The position numbers were made by a program, and so were the translations under genes. From NCBI GenBank assembly GCA_023423895.1, contig JAFAER010000013.1:112829-176828 (forward strand): DNA of 64,000 nt. Direction: 5' to 3'. Below, one piece after another: positions 43,653 through 53,040 of the stretch (positions within the stretch are counted from its first letter, which is position 1; every line of letters begins with the position of its first letter). The stretch is from Pseudomonadota bacterium (GTDB lineage: Bacteria > Myxococcota_A > Polyangia > Polyangiales > Polyangiaceae). The notes below the pieces were generated by a model. It saw nothing but the letters and a program-made list of their open reading frames with translations, searched no databases and was not told where the DNA came from.

Positions 43653-44053
43653 GGTTCGCCTCCTGGGAGCTTCCGCGCGGTAGAGACCACGTGCGCCCAT
43701 GCGGAGCAAGGCGGCGAGACGCCGCGCGCGGACATGCGCGGCATCGCGTGCGGTGCTGATCGCGGCACTTCGATCCGAACCGTCCCGTCCGTATGCCGCT
43801 CGCGTCAGCGCATGGATCGACCTCGACGCGACCATGGCGACTGCGTCGTCGTGATCACGCACGAGCGCTCGCGCACAGGTCTCTCGCCGTCTCGACGAGC
43901 ACGCTCGCCAAGACGTCGCGAGCACGACGACGAAGACCCGGCCGCCCGACGCTTCATCGTGGAGTTGCATGTCGATTTGAGGCGGACCGTCCCGAGCGTC
44001 CACGGCGCACGTCGTCGGCCTGGTCGGCGCTTCGGTTGCACGCGCCCGGCGAC
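43653..44053. other. Intergenic region, nothing recognised
   Basis: These 401 bases separate the divergent OsmC and SGNH esterase genes. Open frames on both strands have Arg/Ser-rich shadow composition. I see no hairpin, promoter motif or RNA gene. Confidence 0.4.
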
Positions 44054-45289
44054 ATGCGCTTCGCTCTCCGTGCCGCAACCATTCCGTGCATGCTCATCCT
44101 CGTCGCGGGAGCTTCAGCTTCTTGCTCGAGCTCCAGCAAGAAGGCGAACGGCGGCTCCGCGTCGAACGGCGGCGCCACGCCGACCGGATCGGGCACGGCT
44201 CCGCCGCCGGCTGCGACGAGCTCCGTCGAAGGGGACGGCTCCCCTCGCCCTGACTCCGATGGAGTCGTGCACCAACCGCTCTTCGTCGGACGCTTCGACA
44301 CGAGCGATCCCGCCGGTCCGAAAGCATCCTGGCCCGGCACGCGCGTGCTCGCGCGGTTCGACGGGACCTCCGTGTCGGTGAAGCTCAAAGAGTACGCCTC
44401 CGCGTGGATGGAGGGCGCCCCGAGCTACTGGGACATCCGGATCGACAAGGGAGAGTGGCGCTCCATCTCGATGATCGCAGACAACCAACCGCACGACTTC
44501 GAGCTTGCCTCTGGTCTCGCTCCCGGTCCGCACGAAGTCGAGATCTACAAGCGCAGCGAGACGCAGACGGGCGTCACGCAATTCCTCGGCTTCGACTTCC
44601 ACGGTGGCAAGTCGCTCCCGTCTCCGCCGCGTCAGACGCGGAAGATCGAGGTGATGGGTGACTCCTTCGCTACGGGCTTCGGCGTCGAGAACATCGACTC
44701 GCCCAACACCGACTGCCCCGGCCCCGACTGGGCAGGCCGCTGGGAGAACTTCCGCAAGTCGTGGGGTGCGATCCTCGGCGAAACGTTCGACGCGGAGGTC
44801 CACGGGATCGTCTACTCGGGCAAAGGCCTCCTCCAGAACGTGTGGTCAGGCGACAACGACCCACTGAAGAACTACTACGCACGGGCGGATCCGAATCCCG
44901 AGATCGCCTACAACCCGCCGCTCTTCGATCTGCAGTCGTGGGTGCCGGACGTCATCGTCATGACCCAGGGCTCCTGCGACGACGGTGGCCCGGCCTTCCG
45001 CGACGCCTACCGTGACTTCGTCGTCAACACGCTCCGCGGACGCGGTCCGAACACGCACATCTTCATGGGGATCGTCAGCGCCGGCTCACGCGATGCAGTC
45101 TGGAACGTCGCCAACGCGATCATCGCCGAACGCAAATCGGTCGGCGACGACAAGCTGCACGCGTTCCTCGCCAAGCCGTTCACGTGGGAAGAAGTGACGG
45201 CGTGCAACGGTCACGGGACACCTGCGTGGCACAAGCGTGTGGCCGACGAGATCGCGGCGGAGATCCGGGCGAAGGTCGGCTGGGAATGA
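44054..45289 (+). CDS. SGNH/GDSL esterase lipoprotein, CE2-like
   Basis: A protein of 411 residues from the ATG at 44054. The lipobox Cys is at residue 24, followed by a Ser/Gly/Pro linker. A jelly-roll domain at about 70-185 (FVGRFDTSD, ARFDGTSVSVKLKEY) precedes the SGNH hydrolase domain, with nucleophile Ser204 in VMGDSFATGFG, the oxyanion Gly/Asn region and the catalytic His in ACNGHGTPAWHKR near residue 390. This order is that of carbohydrate esterase family 2, which deacetylates xylan or other glycans. It is extracytoplasmic and membrane-anchored. The substrate is inferred. Confidence 0.85.
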   Translation: MRFALRAATIPCMLILVAGASASCSSSSKKANGGSASNGGATPTGSGTAPPPAATSSVEGDGSPRPDSDGVVHQPLFVGRFDTSDPAGPKASWPGTRVLARFDGTSVSVKLKEYASAWMEGAPSYWDIRIDKGEWRSISMIADNQPHDFELASGLAPGPHEVEIYKRSETQTGVTQFLGFDFHGGKSLPSPPRQTRKIEVMGDSFATGFGVENIDSPNTDCPGPDWAGRWENFRKSWGAILGETFDAEVHGIVYSGKGLLQNVWSGDNDPLKNYYARADPNPEIAYNPPLFDLQSWVPDVIVMTQGSCDDGGPAFRDAYRDFVVNTLRGRGPNTHIFMGIVSAGSRDAVWNVANAIIAERKSVGDDKLHAFLAKPFTWEEVTACNGHGTPAWHKRVADEIAAEIRAKVGWE

Positions 45290-45312
45290 CGTGGCCTCCG
45301 GGGCCGGCCACG
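45290..45312. terminator. Hairpin immediately after esterase stop
   Basis: CGTGGCC (45290-45296) pairs with GGCCACG (45306-45312) around a nine-base loop, directly after the TGA at 45287-45289. It lies between convergent genes and could serve both. No T-run. Confidence 0.4.
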
Positions 45313-45358
45313 CGACGAGCATCACCGTCGCGCGCGCCCGGCCCTGGCTCGTCCTCGT

Positions 45359-46291
45359 TCACACGCCCCGCAGGACGAGATTCCAGAGCGGTACGGTGAC
45401 CAGCGAGAGCGGGATGCCCACGCCGAGCATCAGGCTGGCGAGCTCGATGTCGAGGCCGAGCTCCACTGCCAGGACGCCCGCCGTGATCATCGGAGACATC
45501 GCGGACTGGAGCACCGTCACCTCGACGGCGAGCCCACGAAGCGAGAGCACGTGGACGTAGAAGACATAGAACAGTGCAGGCAAGGCGACGAGCTTCAGAC
45601 CGAGCCCGAGCGCGAGCGGCCTCCAGTGCGCGCGCAGCAGTGTGGGGTCCACGCGGAGCTGCGCTCCGACGGTGACGAGCGCGACGGGCACGAGGGTCGC
45701 GGCGAGCTTTTCGAGCATCTCGCCGGCAGCGGTTCCTGACCGATACGTGCCGGACGCGCCCCACAGCACCGCGACGACCAGCGCGATCAGCGGCGGGAAG
45801 GCGAAGATTCGACGCGCCATCGCGCCGGCGCCGACACGCCCACCCGCGAACCACGTACCTGCGGCCACGCCGAGGGTCGACAGCGCGAGGAAAGAGCCCG
45901 GCTGATCGACGAGGACGGCGAAGCGAAGCGCGTCGTTCCCGAGCAGCGACGCGATGAGCGGATAGCCGACGAACGACGTGTTCCCGAGGCCGACCGTGAG
46001 GACCAGCGTTCCGATCGCCGCTCGCGACCAGCCAGCGCGCTTGCCGAGCACCGTGACGACCACGAAGGCGATGACGAACGTGAGCCACGGCATCGAGACG
46101 GGGACGAGCACGTCGCTGTCCAGCGATGCGGTTGCGAGCAGCGGCGGCACCTGCGCGAGAACGAGCGCAGGCAGGGAGACGAACACGACGAAGGTGCCGA
46201 GCGCGGCCGGCGCTGCCTCCGTGAAGCGTCCCGATCGACGCAGCAGGACGCCGGCAGCAAGACAAACGAAGATGACGAGCAGGTTCGCCAC
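45359..46291 (-). CDS. AEC family transporter (auxin efflux carrier type)
   Basis: A membrane protein of 310 residues from the GTG at 46291 (GAAGGTGG site). About ten hydrophobic helices are visible in two halves. VGLGNTSFVGYPLIASLLG at about 99-117 is the conserved crossover motif of the first half, and QSAMSPMITAGVLA that of the second. Bacterial AEC carriers export or import small organic acids such as malate. The substrate is unknown. It is convergent with the esterase. Confidence 0.88.
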   Translation of the reverse strand: MANLLVIFVCLAAGVLLRRSGRFTEAAPAALGTFVVFVSLPALVLAQVPPLLATASLDSDVLVPVSMPWLTFVIAFVVVTVLGKRAGWSRAAIGTLVLTVGLGNTSFVGYPLIASLLGNDALRFAVLVDQPGSFLALSTLGVAAGTWFAGGRVGAGAMARRIFAFPPLIALVVAVLWGASGTYRSGTAAGEMLEKLAATLVPVALVTVGAQLRVDPTLLRAHWRPLALGLGLKLVALPALFYVFYVHVLSLRGLAVEVTVLQSAMSPMITAGVLAVELGLDIELASLMLGVGIPLSLVTVPLWNLVLRGV

Positions 46292-46607
46292 GAACGACGA
46301 CCACCTTCATCTGCGAAGGCCAATCGGCTGTCAACGTGGTGACGTCTGGCGCCACTGTCGAGGAGAACGAGCGTTTGTCGATGGCGCACGTCGCTCGTCG
46401 TGCTCCAGGTCATTCCGCGTCAGGCCGGACTTGCGATCGCATCTCGACCGGGCGCGGCATGTCTTCGACGCGCGGACGCGGTTCCCCTCTCGCGAAGCGC
46501 TTCCCTGACGCGCTTGATGGCCGGCATCGTGGGATCTACCGAAAGGCTCCGTCGTTCGGAAAGACGCGATCGGCGCGTGCGCCGCCTCCGGACGACGCCG
46601 GTGTACG
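46292..46607. other. Intergenic region, nothing recognised
   Basis: The 316 bases between the divergent AEC carrier and hybrid kinase genes show no convincing gene, repeat or promoter motif. Overlapping frames on both strands are Arg-rich shadows. Confidence 0.4.
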
Positions 46608-49025
46608 ATGACGGATCGGCAGCCGCCTCCCCTCCCGCGACCTTTGACGACCGAGCTCGTCGATGTGCACACGGCGCTCGATCTGCAGGCGCAGCGAACG
46701 TCCGATCCTTCGAGCGACGAACGGCTCCGCAGCGCGGTCGAGGCCGCCGAGGTCGGTACCTGGCACGTCGACATCGCGACCGGGCTGGACGCCCGTGACG
46801 CGAGCATGAACCGGCTTCTCGGGCTCGAAGCGGTGGCGACGGTCCAGCACATCGACGACTTCTTCGCCCGAGTTCACGAGGACGATCGGTCCCATGCGTT
46901 CGCGGCGTTCGAGGCCGCGCTCGCGGGGACGGACCGCTACGAGGTCGAGGTCCGCCTGCGTCGACCGGACGGAGAGGTGCGATGGATCCGCGACGTCGGG
47001 CGCATCCGTCGCGGCGCCGACGGCCGCCCGCTCGTCGCGACCGGCGCGATGACGGACATCACCGAGCTGAAGCGGGCGCAGCGAGCCATCGCCGAGAGCG
47101 AGTTCTTCTACCGGCAGACGCTCGACTCGATCCCGGGGATGACGTTCACGAACGCTCCCGACGGTGCATGCGACTACGTCAGTCAGCAGTGGGTCGACTT
47201 CACGGGTTTCTCGAAAGAGGCGCAGCGAGGGGCTGGCTGGCTGCAGGTCCTCCACCCGGACGACCGCGACCGGACCTTCAGCGCTTGGAAGGCCGCGCTC
47301 GGCGGCCGGGGAGCGTACGATCTCGAGTACCGCGTGCGCCGGCGTGACGGCGTCTACGAGTGGTTCAAGGTTCGTGGTCGGCCGATCCTCGACGCGTCGG
47401 GCAACGTCGTTCGGTGGCTTGGCACCGCAGTGAACGTGAACGACCTGAAGCAGACCGAGGCGGCGCTACGCGAGAGTGAGGAGCGTTTCCGCACGCTGGC
47501 CGACAACATGTCCCAGCTCGCATGGATGGCCGACGCGAAGGGCCTCATGTTCTGGTTCAACCGGCGGTGGTTCGACTTCACCGGAACGACGTTCGAGGAG
47601 ATGGCCGGCTGGGGCTGGACGAAGCTCGCTCACCCGGATCACGTCCAGCGCGTCGTCGAGAAGATCCAGCACTCCTGGGACACCGGAGAGCCATGGGAGG
47701 ACACGTTCCCGCTGCGCGGCAAGGATGGGTCGTATCGTTGGTTCCTGTCGCGCGCGGCACCAATCCGTGACGGTCGCGACACGGTCGTTCGTTGGTTCGG
47801 CACGAACACCGACATCACCGAACAGCGGGCGGCCGAAGAAGCACTGCGAGAGGCCGATCGCCGCAAGAACGAGTTCCTCGCAACGCTCGCGCACGAGCTG
47901 CGCAACCCGCTCGCTCCGATTCGGTCGGGACTGGACGTCCTGCGGCGCGCTCCGGACGAGGCCACCCGCCGACGTGCGGAGTCCACGATCGAACGACAGC
48001 TCGCTCACATGGTGCGGCTCGTCGACGACCTGCTCGACGTGTCGAGGATCAGCCGTGGCCAGGTCGAGCTCCAGCGCGCACGCCTCTCGCTCGGCGCCGT
48101 CATCGACACCGCGGTCGAGACGAGCCGTCCCGCGATCGAAGAAGGCCGCCACACCCTCACGGTCGCCGTCCCGGACGAGCCCCTCTGGCTCGACGGTGAT
48201 CTGACGCGGCTCGCGCAGGTCGTCGCGAACCTGCTCAACAACGCCGCCAAGTACACGCCGGAGGGCGGGCGCATCGATCTTCGCGTCGAGGCGAGCGGCA
48301 GCGACGCATTCGTCCGCCTGACGGACAACGGCATGGGCATCGATGCCGAATCGCTGCCGCGCATCTTCGAGCTCTTCACGCGCGGCAGCCTTCATCGAGG
48401 GCGCGCGCAGGGAGGCCTCGGTATCGGTCTGTCGCTCGTGCGCGAGCTCGTCGAGATGCACGGAGGCGCCGTGGCCGCGAGCAGTCCGGGCGTGGGTCTC
48501 GGCAGCACGTTCGAGGTTCGGTTGCCGCTCGCCGAGCCTGCGCGAGCGGTGAGCACGAGCCCGCTCGACACCGCGGAGGCGCGCGCCCGCGACGACGCGA
48601 GGCCGCGGCGCATCCTCGTGGTCGACGACAACGTCGACGCCGCCGAGATGCTCTCGATGATGCTCGAGCTCCGAGGTCACGAGACACACCTCGCGCACGA
48701 CGGTCCGGGCGCGGTCGACGCCGCGAAGAAGCTCGCGCCCGACATCATCTTCCTCGACATTGGCTTGCCCGGGATGGACGGGTACGAGGTCGCTCGTCGC
48801 CTTCGCACCGATCCGGCACTCGCGAACACCGTGCTGGTCGCGCTCACCGGCTGGGGGACGGATGACGACAAGCTGAAGGCCGAACGAGCCGGCTTCGACG
48901 TGCACCTGACGAAGCCCGTCGCAGTCGACGTGGTCGATGCGGTGATCGCCCGGCGGCGTAGCGGAGAGGGATCGCTCGACCGCCTGCCCGCGGGTCAGAC
49001 GTCGCAGAGGGCTGCGCTTCGTTGA
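46608..49025 (+). CDS. Hybrid histidine kinase, three PAS domains plus receiver
   Basis: A soluble kinase of 805 residues from the ATG at 46608. Three PAS/PAC units occupy about residues 40-155, 160-285 and 290-415 (each ending with a motif such as GAMTDITELKRAQ). The phospho-acceptor His429 is in LAHELRNPLAP; the ATPase follows, with NLLNNAAKYTPEG and GGLGIGLSLVRELVEMHGG. A C-terminal receiver domain carries D717 in FLDIGLPGMDGYE. There are no transmembrane segments, so it senses a cytoplasmic signal. The internal receiver suggests phosphorelay to an unlinked partner. The next kinase is convergent, 9 bases away. Confidence 0.93.
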   Translation: MTDRQPPPLPRPLTTELVDVHTALDLQAQRTSDPSSDERLRSAVEAAEVGTWHVDIATGLDARDASMNRLLGLEAVATVQHIDDFFARVHEDDRSHAFAAFEAALAGTDRYEVEVRLRRPDGEVRWIRDVGRIRRGADGRPLVATGAMTDITELKRAQRAIAESEFFYRQTLDSIPGMTFTNAPDGACDYVSQQWVDFTGFSKEAQRGAGWLQVLHPDDRDRTFSAWKAALGGRGAYDLEYRVRRRDGVYEWFKVRGRPILDASGNVVRWLGTAVNVNDLKQTEAALRESEERFRTLADNMSQLAWMADAKGLMFWFNRRWFDFTGTTFEEMAGWGWTKLAHPDHVQRVVEKIQHSWDTGEPWEDTFPLRGKDGSYRWFLSRAAPIRDGRDTVVRWFGTNTDITEQRAAEEALREADRRKNEFLATLAHELRNPLAPIRSGLDVLRRAPDEATRRRAESTIERQLAHMVRLVDDLLDVSRISRGQVELQRARLSLGAVIDTAVETSRPAIEEGRHTLTVAVPDEPLWLDGDLTRLAQVVANLLNNAAKYTPEGGRIDLRVEASGSDAFVRLTDNGMGIDAESLPRIFELFTRGSLHRGRAQGGLGIGLSLVRELVEMHGGAVAASSPGVGLGSTFEVRLPLAEPARAVSTSPLDTAEARARDDARPRRILVVDDNVDAAEMLSMMLELRGHETHLAHDGPGAVDAAKKLAPDIIFLDIGLPGMDGYEVARRLRTDPALANTVLVALTGWGTDDDKLKAERAGFDVHLTKPVAVDVVDAVIARRRSGEGSLDRLPAGQTSQRAALR

Positions 49026-49034
49026 GCCGACGCG

Positions 49035-50525
49035 TCAGGGAGGCGGCGATGACGAAGCGCTGACGGACGCCTCGCAGAGTGGCAGCGAGATGACCACGTT
49101 CGTCCCCTTTCCGGGTGCGCTCGACAGCTCGAGCCCGCCGCCTTGATGCGAGAGAAGCGTCTGACTGATCCACAGCCCGAGCCCGGTGCCGTTCGGCTTC
49201 GTCGTGAAGAACGGCTGCATCAGCCGAGGGACGACGTCAGGAGAGATGCCCGTCCCGTTGTCGGCGATGACGATCTCGAGCCGCCTCCGCAGCGCACGCG
49301 CGCGGACGTGAATCGAGCCATCGGGCATTCCCTCGACCGCTTGCACCGCGTTCCGCAAGACGTTGAGAAAAACCTGACCGAGCTTGGAGGCGTACCCGCG
49401 AATCGGCGGAAGAGGCTCGATGTCCAGCGTCACGGGCGGACACGAGGCAATGCCGGCACGCAGCAGAGCAAGGGTGGACGAGAGGATGCCGGCGACGTCG
49501 ACATGAGCTTGCGGCTGCTCCACCGGACGCGCCATGAAGAGCAGATCGCTGATGATGGTCGTCATACGCTGCGCCGCATCGTCGATCTGCTCGAGCGCGG
49601 CACGGACGCCGGGCGCGAGACCGTGCACATCGGCGTCGTCGCGGAGCTTGCGCGCCTGCATGCGGAGCGACGTCAGAGGATTGTTGAGCTCGTGCGCGAC
49701 GCCCGCTGCGAGAAAGCCGACGGACGCGAGGCGATCCTGCCTCATGAGCTCCGCCTGCAGCCGCGTACGGACGGTGATGTCGCGCGTCCACGAGATGATG
49801 GCCGAAGTGCCGCGGAAGGTCATGAAGGAGATCGAGGTCTCGAGAACGACCTCCTTGCCGTCGGGCCTCGAGTAGCGATGGAAGAGCGGGCTGGTCGATT
49901 CGCGCTGCGCAGCGAGAGCGACGTAACGGCAGAGCTCGTCGCGGAGATCTTGTGGGATGCGGGTCACCGGGTCGAACGTCTCGAGCTGTCCGACCGAACG
50001 AAGGTCGAGGAGGCCGAGCGCCGCCGGATTCGCGTAGACGTACCTGCCGTTCGCATGGACCGTGATCGCGTCCGGAGACGCTTCGGCGAGCTGCCGGAAA
50101 CGCTCCTCCGACTCACGAAGCGCCGACTCCATCGCGACCTTCGCGGTGAGGTCGCGGGCAAAGACGAAGAGCGCGAGCGCGTCGCCGATCGGCGCCTTGC
50201 CGAGCGCCAGCTCGACGGGCACTTCCGTCCCATCCATCCGCAGCAGCGTGGTCGCGATCGTGGGTGGGATGGGGTCGCCTGGACGGGTCGTGAGGTACAG
50301 CTCGAAGAGCTGCTCCTTCTGTTCCGGCGTGAACAACGCGGCCGCGGGCAGATTGCGCAAGGTCTCGAGGTCGACACCCCAGATCCTCGCGAGCGCGTCG
50401 TTCGCATAGACGCGCTCCAGGCGCTTGTCCGCGTGCGAGATGAACATCGTGCAGCCGAGCCCTGCGCTCTCGAGCGCTTCGAGCAGCGACTTGAGGACGG
50501 CTGCAGCGGGCAGCTCGGAGAGCAT
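49035..50525 (-). CDS. PAS-domain sensor histidine kinase
   Basis: A soluble kinase of 496 residues from the ATG at 50525; in-frame TTG/GTG codons up to 50591 would extend it by up to 22 residues. PAS domains lie at about 10-130 and 138-262. The phospho-acceptor His278 is in GVAHELNNPLTSL, the NtrB-like HELNNP type. The ATPase has NVLRNAVQAVEG, ADNGTGI and GTGLGLWIS. No receiver or adjacent regulator is present (orphan kinase). Confidence 0.9.
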   Translation of the reverse strand: MLSELPAAAVLKSLLEALESAGLGCTMFISHADKRLERVYANDALARIWGVDLETLRNLPAAALFTPEQKEQLFELYLTTRPGDPIPPTIATTLLRMDGTEVPVELALGKAPIGDALALFVFARDLTAKVAMESALRESEERFRQLAEASPDAITVHANGRYVYANPAALGLLDLRSVGQLETFDPVTRIPQDLRDELCRYVALAAQRESTSPLFHRYSRPDGKEVVLETSISFMTFRGTSAIISWTRDITVRTRLQAELMRQDRLASVGFLAAGVAHELNNPLTSLRMQARKLRDDADVHGLAPGVRAALEQIDDAAQRMTTIISDLLFMARPVEQPQAHVDVAGILSSTLALLRAGIASCPPVTLDIEPLPPIRGYASKLGQVFLNVLRNAVQAVEGMPDGSIHVRARALRRRLEIVIADNGTGISPDVVPRLMQPFFTTKPNGTGLGLWISQTLLSHQGGGLELSSAPGKGTNVVISLPLCEASVSASSSPPP

Positions 50526-50736
50526 GCCCACCCCGTCGTCCAGCTGAAAGGACTGGGTCACCAATTCCACCCCGCGTCTCGCAGCGGGCAAGCGTCGCGG
50601 CCGCGTGCTCCAGCTGCGTGCATCCGCTCGGCCCCCTGCATCGATTCCAAGAGACTAACTGATCGGGGGGCGATGATGCACGCCTGCGAACCAGGGCATG
50701 GAACGCGGGCGCCGACGGTGCTTAGGTGACGTGGAC

Positions 50737-52539
50737 ATGACCTCGCCTGCCGCCACCCACATCGCAGCCATTCGTGACGTCCTCGCCCGGCGTGGAATCT
50801 CTGCGCTGCTCGTCCCCTCCGCCGACCCGCACCTGTCCGAATACCTACCCCTGCATTGGCAAGGTCGCGCATGGGCCTCCGGGTTCACCGGCTCCGTGGG
50901 GACGCTCATCGTGACCGCGAGCTTCGCAGGCGTGTGGGTCGACAGCCGGTACACGACCCAGGCGGATACCCAGCTCGCGGGCTCGGGGATCACGCGGATG
51001 TCGATGCCGTCCGCGGCAAGCCCTGCCCACCTCGACTGGCTCGCGCAGAACCTTCCGGAAGGAGGCGCGCTCGCGGTCGACGGCGATGTGCTCGGGTATG
51101 CCGCGTCGAAGAGCCTGAAGTCAGTCGTCGAGAAACGACGCGCCGCGCTGCGCACCGACCTCGACCTCATCGGCGAGGCGTGGACGGATCGTCCCGCGCT
51201 GCCCGGCGAGCCGGTGGTCGAGCACCTGCCGCCGTTCGCCACGGTGACCCGCGCGTCGAAGCTCGCCCGCGTCCGGGCGGCCGTGAAGGAGGCCGGAGCG
51301 ACGCATCACTTCGTCTCGACGCTCGACGACGTCGCGTGGCTCCTGAACCTCCGGGGCTCCGACGTGGCGTACAACCCCGTCTTCCTCGCGCACGTGCTCA
51401 TCGCGCCGAACGAGGTCGTGCTCTTCACGGGCGAGGGCAAGATCGCACCCGAGCTCCGTGCGCGTCTCGAGGCAGACGGCGTCCGCATCGCCCCCTATGC
51501 GGACGTCAAGGCTGCCCTCGGAGCGCTGCCCGAAGGCGCAAAGCTCCTCGTCGACCCGGCCCGCGTGACACTCGGAATGGTCCTGGCCGTCCCGGAGCAC
51601 GCGACCGTCGTCGAAGCCCAGAACCCGTCGGTGCTCTTGAAAGCGTGCAAGACGGACGACGAGATCGCGCACGTGCGCGCGACGATGGAGCAGGACGGCG
51701 CGGCCCTCTGCGAGCTGTTCGCCTGGCTCGAAGGCGCAATTTCGCGCGGGGAGCGCATCACGGAGCTCACGATCGACGAGAAAGTGTGCGCCGCGCGTGC
51801 TCGCCGGAAGCATCACGTCGGCGCCAGCTTCGCGACAATCGCAGGCTGGAACGCGAACGGGGCGATGCCGCACTACCGCGCGACGCCCGAGAGCCATGCC
51901 GTCATCGAGGGAGACGGTCTGCTCCTCGTCGACTCGGGCGGCCAGTACTCGGGAGGGACGACGGACATCACGCGCGTCGTCGCCGTCGGAGAGCTCACCG
52001 CAGAGCAGAAGCGCGACGTCACCGCCGTCCTCAAGGGGATGATCCAGCTCTCCCTCGCCCGCTTCCCGCGCGGCATCCGCGGCGGCCTGCTCGACGCGCT
52101 CGCGCGGACGCCGATCTGGGCGACGCTCGCCGACTACGGACACGGAACGGGCCACGGCGTCGGGTACTTCCTCGCCGTGCACGAGGGGCCGCAGAGCATC
52201 TCGCCCGGCGGCGCTGCGCTCCCGCAGGCGATTCTCGAGCCCGGGATGATCACGTCGAACGAGCCGGGTCTGTACCGGCCGGGCCGCTGGGGCGTTCGCA
52301 TCGAGAACCTCGTGCTCACCGTCCCGGCCGGCACCTCGGAGTTCGGCGACTTCCTCGAGTTCGAGACGCTCACGCTCTGCCCGATCGACGTGCGGTGCAT
52401 CGACGTGACGCTGCTCGACGCGCGCGAGCGCGCCTGGCTGGATTCGTACCACGCCGATGTGCGCAAGCGCCTGTCGCCGCACGTCGACGGCGACGCTCGT
52501 GCGTGGCTCCTCCGGGCGACCGAGCCGCTGCCTTCATGA
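50737..52539 (+). CDS. Xaa-Pro aminopeptidase, M24B
   Basis: A cytoplasmic metallopeptidase of 600 residues that removes an N-terminal residue preceding proline. The start is the ATG at 50737; the frame is open to 50698. Two creatinase-like N-domains precede the pita-bread catalytic domain. Metal ligands are visible: Asp in LLVDSGGQY, Asp in TTDITR, His in GTGHGVGYFL, Glu in ITSNEPGLY and Glu in RIENLVL. The length and the three-domain layout match the long eukaryote-like form rather than the 440-residue E. coli PepP. It lies 13 bases before smpB and is probably cotranscribed. Confidence 0.93.
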   Translation: MTSPAATHIAAIRDVLARRGISALLVPSADPHLSEYLPLHWQGRAWASGFTGSVGTLIVTASFAGVWVDSRYTTQADTQLAGSGITRMSMPSAASPAHLDWLAQNLPEGGALAVDGDVLGYAASKSLKSVVEKRRAALRTDLDLIGEAWTDRPALPGEPVVEHLPPFATVTRASKLARVRAAVKEAGATHHFVSTLDDVAWLLNLRGSDVAYNPVFLAHVLIAPNEVVLFTGEGKIAPELRARLEADGVRIAPYADVKAALGALPEGAKLLVDPARVTLGMVLAVPEHATVVEAQNPSVLLKACKTDDEIAHVRATMEQDGAALCELFAWLEGAISRGERITELTIDEKVCAARARRKHHVGASFATIAGWNANGAMPHYRATPESHAVIEGDGLLLVDSGGQYSGGTTDITRVVAVGELTAEQKRDVTAVLKGMIQLSLARFPRGIRGGLLDALARTPIWATLADYGHGTGHGVGYFLAVHEGPQSISPGGAALPQAILEPGMITSNEPGLYRPGRWGVRIENLVLTVPAGTSEFGDFLEFETLTLCPIDVRCIDVTLLDARERAWLDSYHADVRKRLSPHVDGDARAWLLRATEPLPS

Positions 52540-52552
52540 AGAGCGCTCCGCG

Positions 52553-53035
52553 GTGACGACCGAGCGCAAGCCCGTCGAGAAGATGATCGCCCAGAATCGG
52601 GCGGCCACCTTCCACTACGACATCTCCGAGCGCTACGAGGCGGGCATCGTCCTCCGCGGCAGCGAGGTGAAGTCGCTGCGCGAGGGGCGGGCCCACCTCA
52701 CGGACGCCTATGCGTCCATCGAGCGCGGCGAGGCATGGCTGCGGCAGATGCACATCGCGCCGTTCTTCGCCGCGCGCGCGTTCCCGCACGCGGAGCGCGG
52801 CGCACGGAAGCTCCTCCTGCACGCGAGGGAGATCCGCCAGATCGAGCGAGCCGTCTCGCGGGAGGGGCACACGCTCATCCCGCTCGCGCTCTATTTTCGT
52901 GGCGGGTTCGTGAAGGTGTCGCTCGGCGTCGGACGCGGGAGAAAGGCACACGACAAGCGCGCCGTCCTCGCCGAACGTGACGCGCGGCGCGACGCCGAAG
53001 AGGAGATCGCCGCCAGGATCCGCCGCGGTAGGTGA
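52553..53035 (+). CDS. smpB: SsrA-binding protein SmpB
   Basis: A protein of 160 residues, the normal family length, from the GTG at 52553; the ATG at 52586 would cut into the conserved start. SmpB brings tmRNA to stalled ribosomes for trans-translation. Landmarks include AQNRAATFHYDISERYEAGI, VLRGSEVKSLREGRAHLTDA, ARKLLLHAREIRQIE, TLIPLALYFRGGFVKVSLGV, and the GRGRKAHDKR segment before the basic tail. The tmRNA gene itself is not seen in the window. Confidence 0.96.
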   Translation: MTTERKPVEKMIAQNRAATFHYDISERYEAGIVLRGSEVKSLREGRAHLTDAYASIERGEAWLRQMHIAPFFAARAFPHAERGARKLLLHAREIRQIERAVSREGHTLIPLALYFRGGFVKVSLGVGRGRKAHDKRAVLAERDARRDAEEEIAARIRRGR

Positions 53036-53040
53036 AGCGG

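Noticed and set aside
47466..48905. 479-codon minus-strand frame opposite the hybrid kinase
   Set aside because: Antisense shadow of clear PAS, HisKA and ATPase domains.
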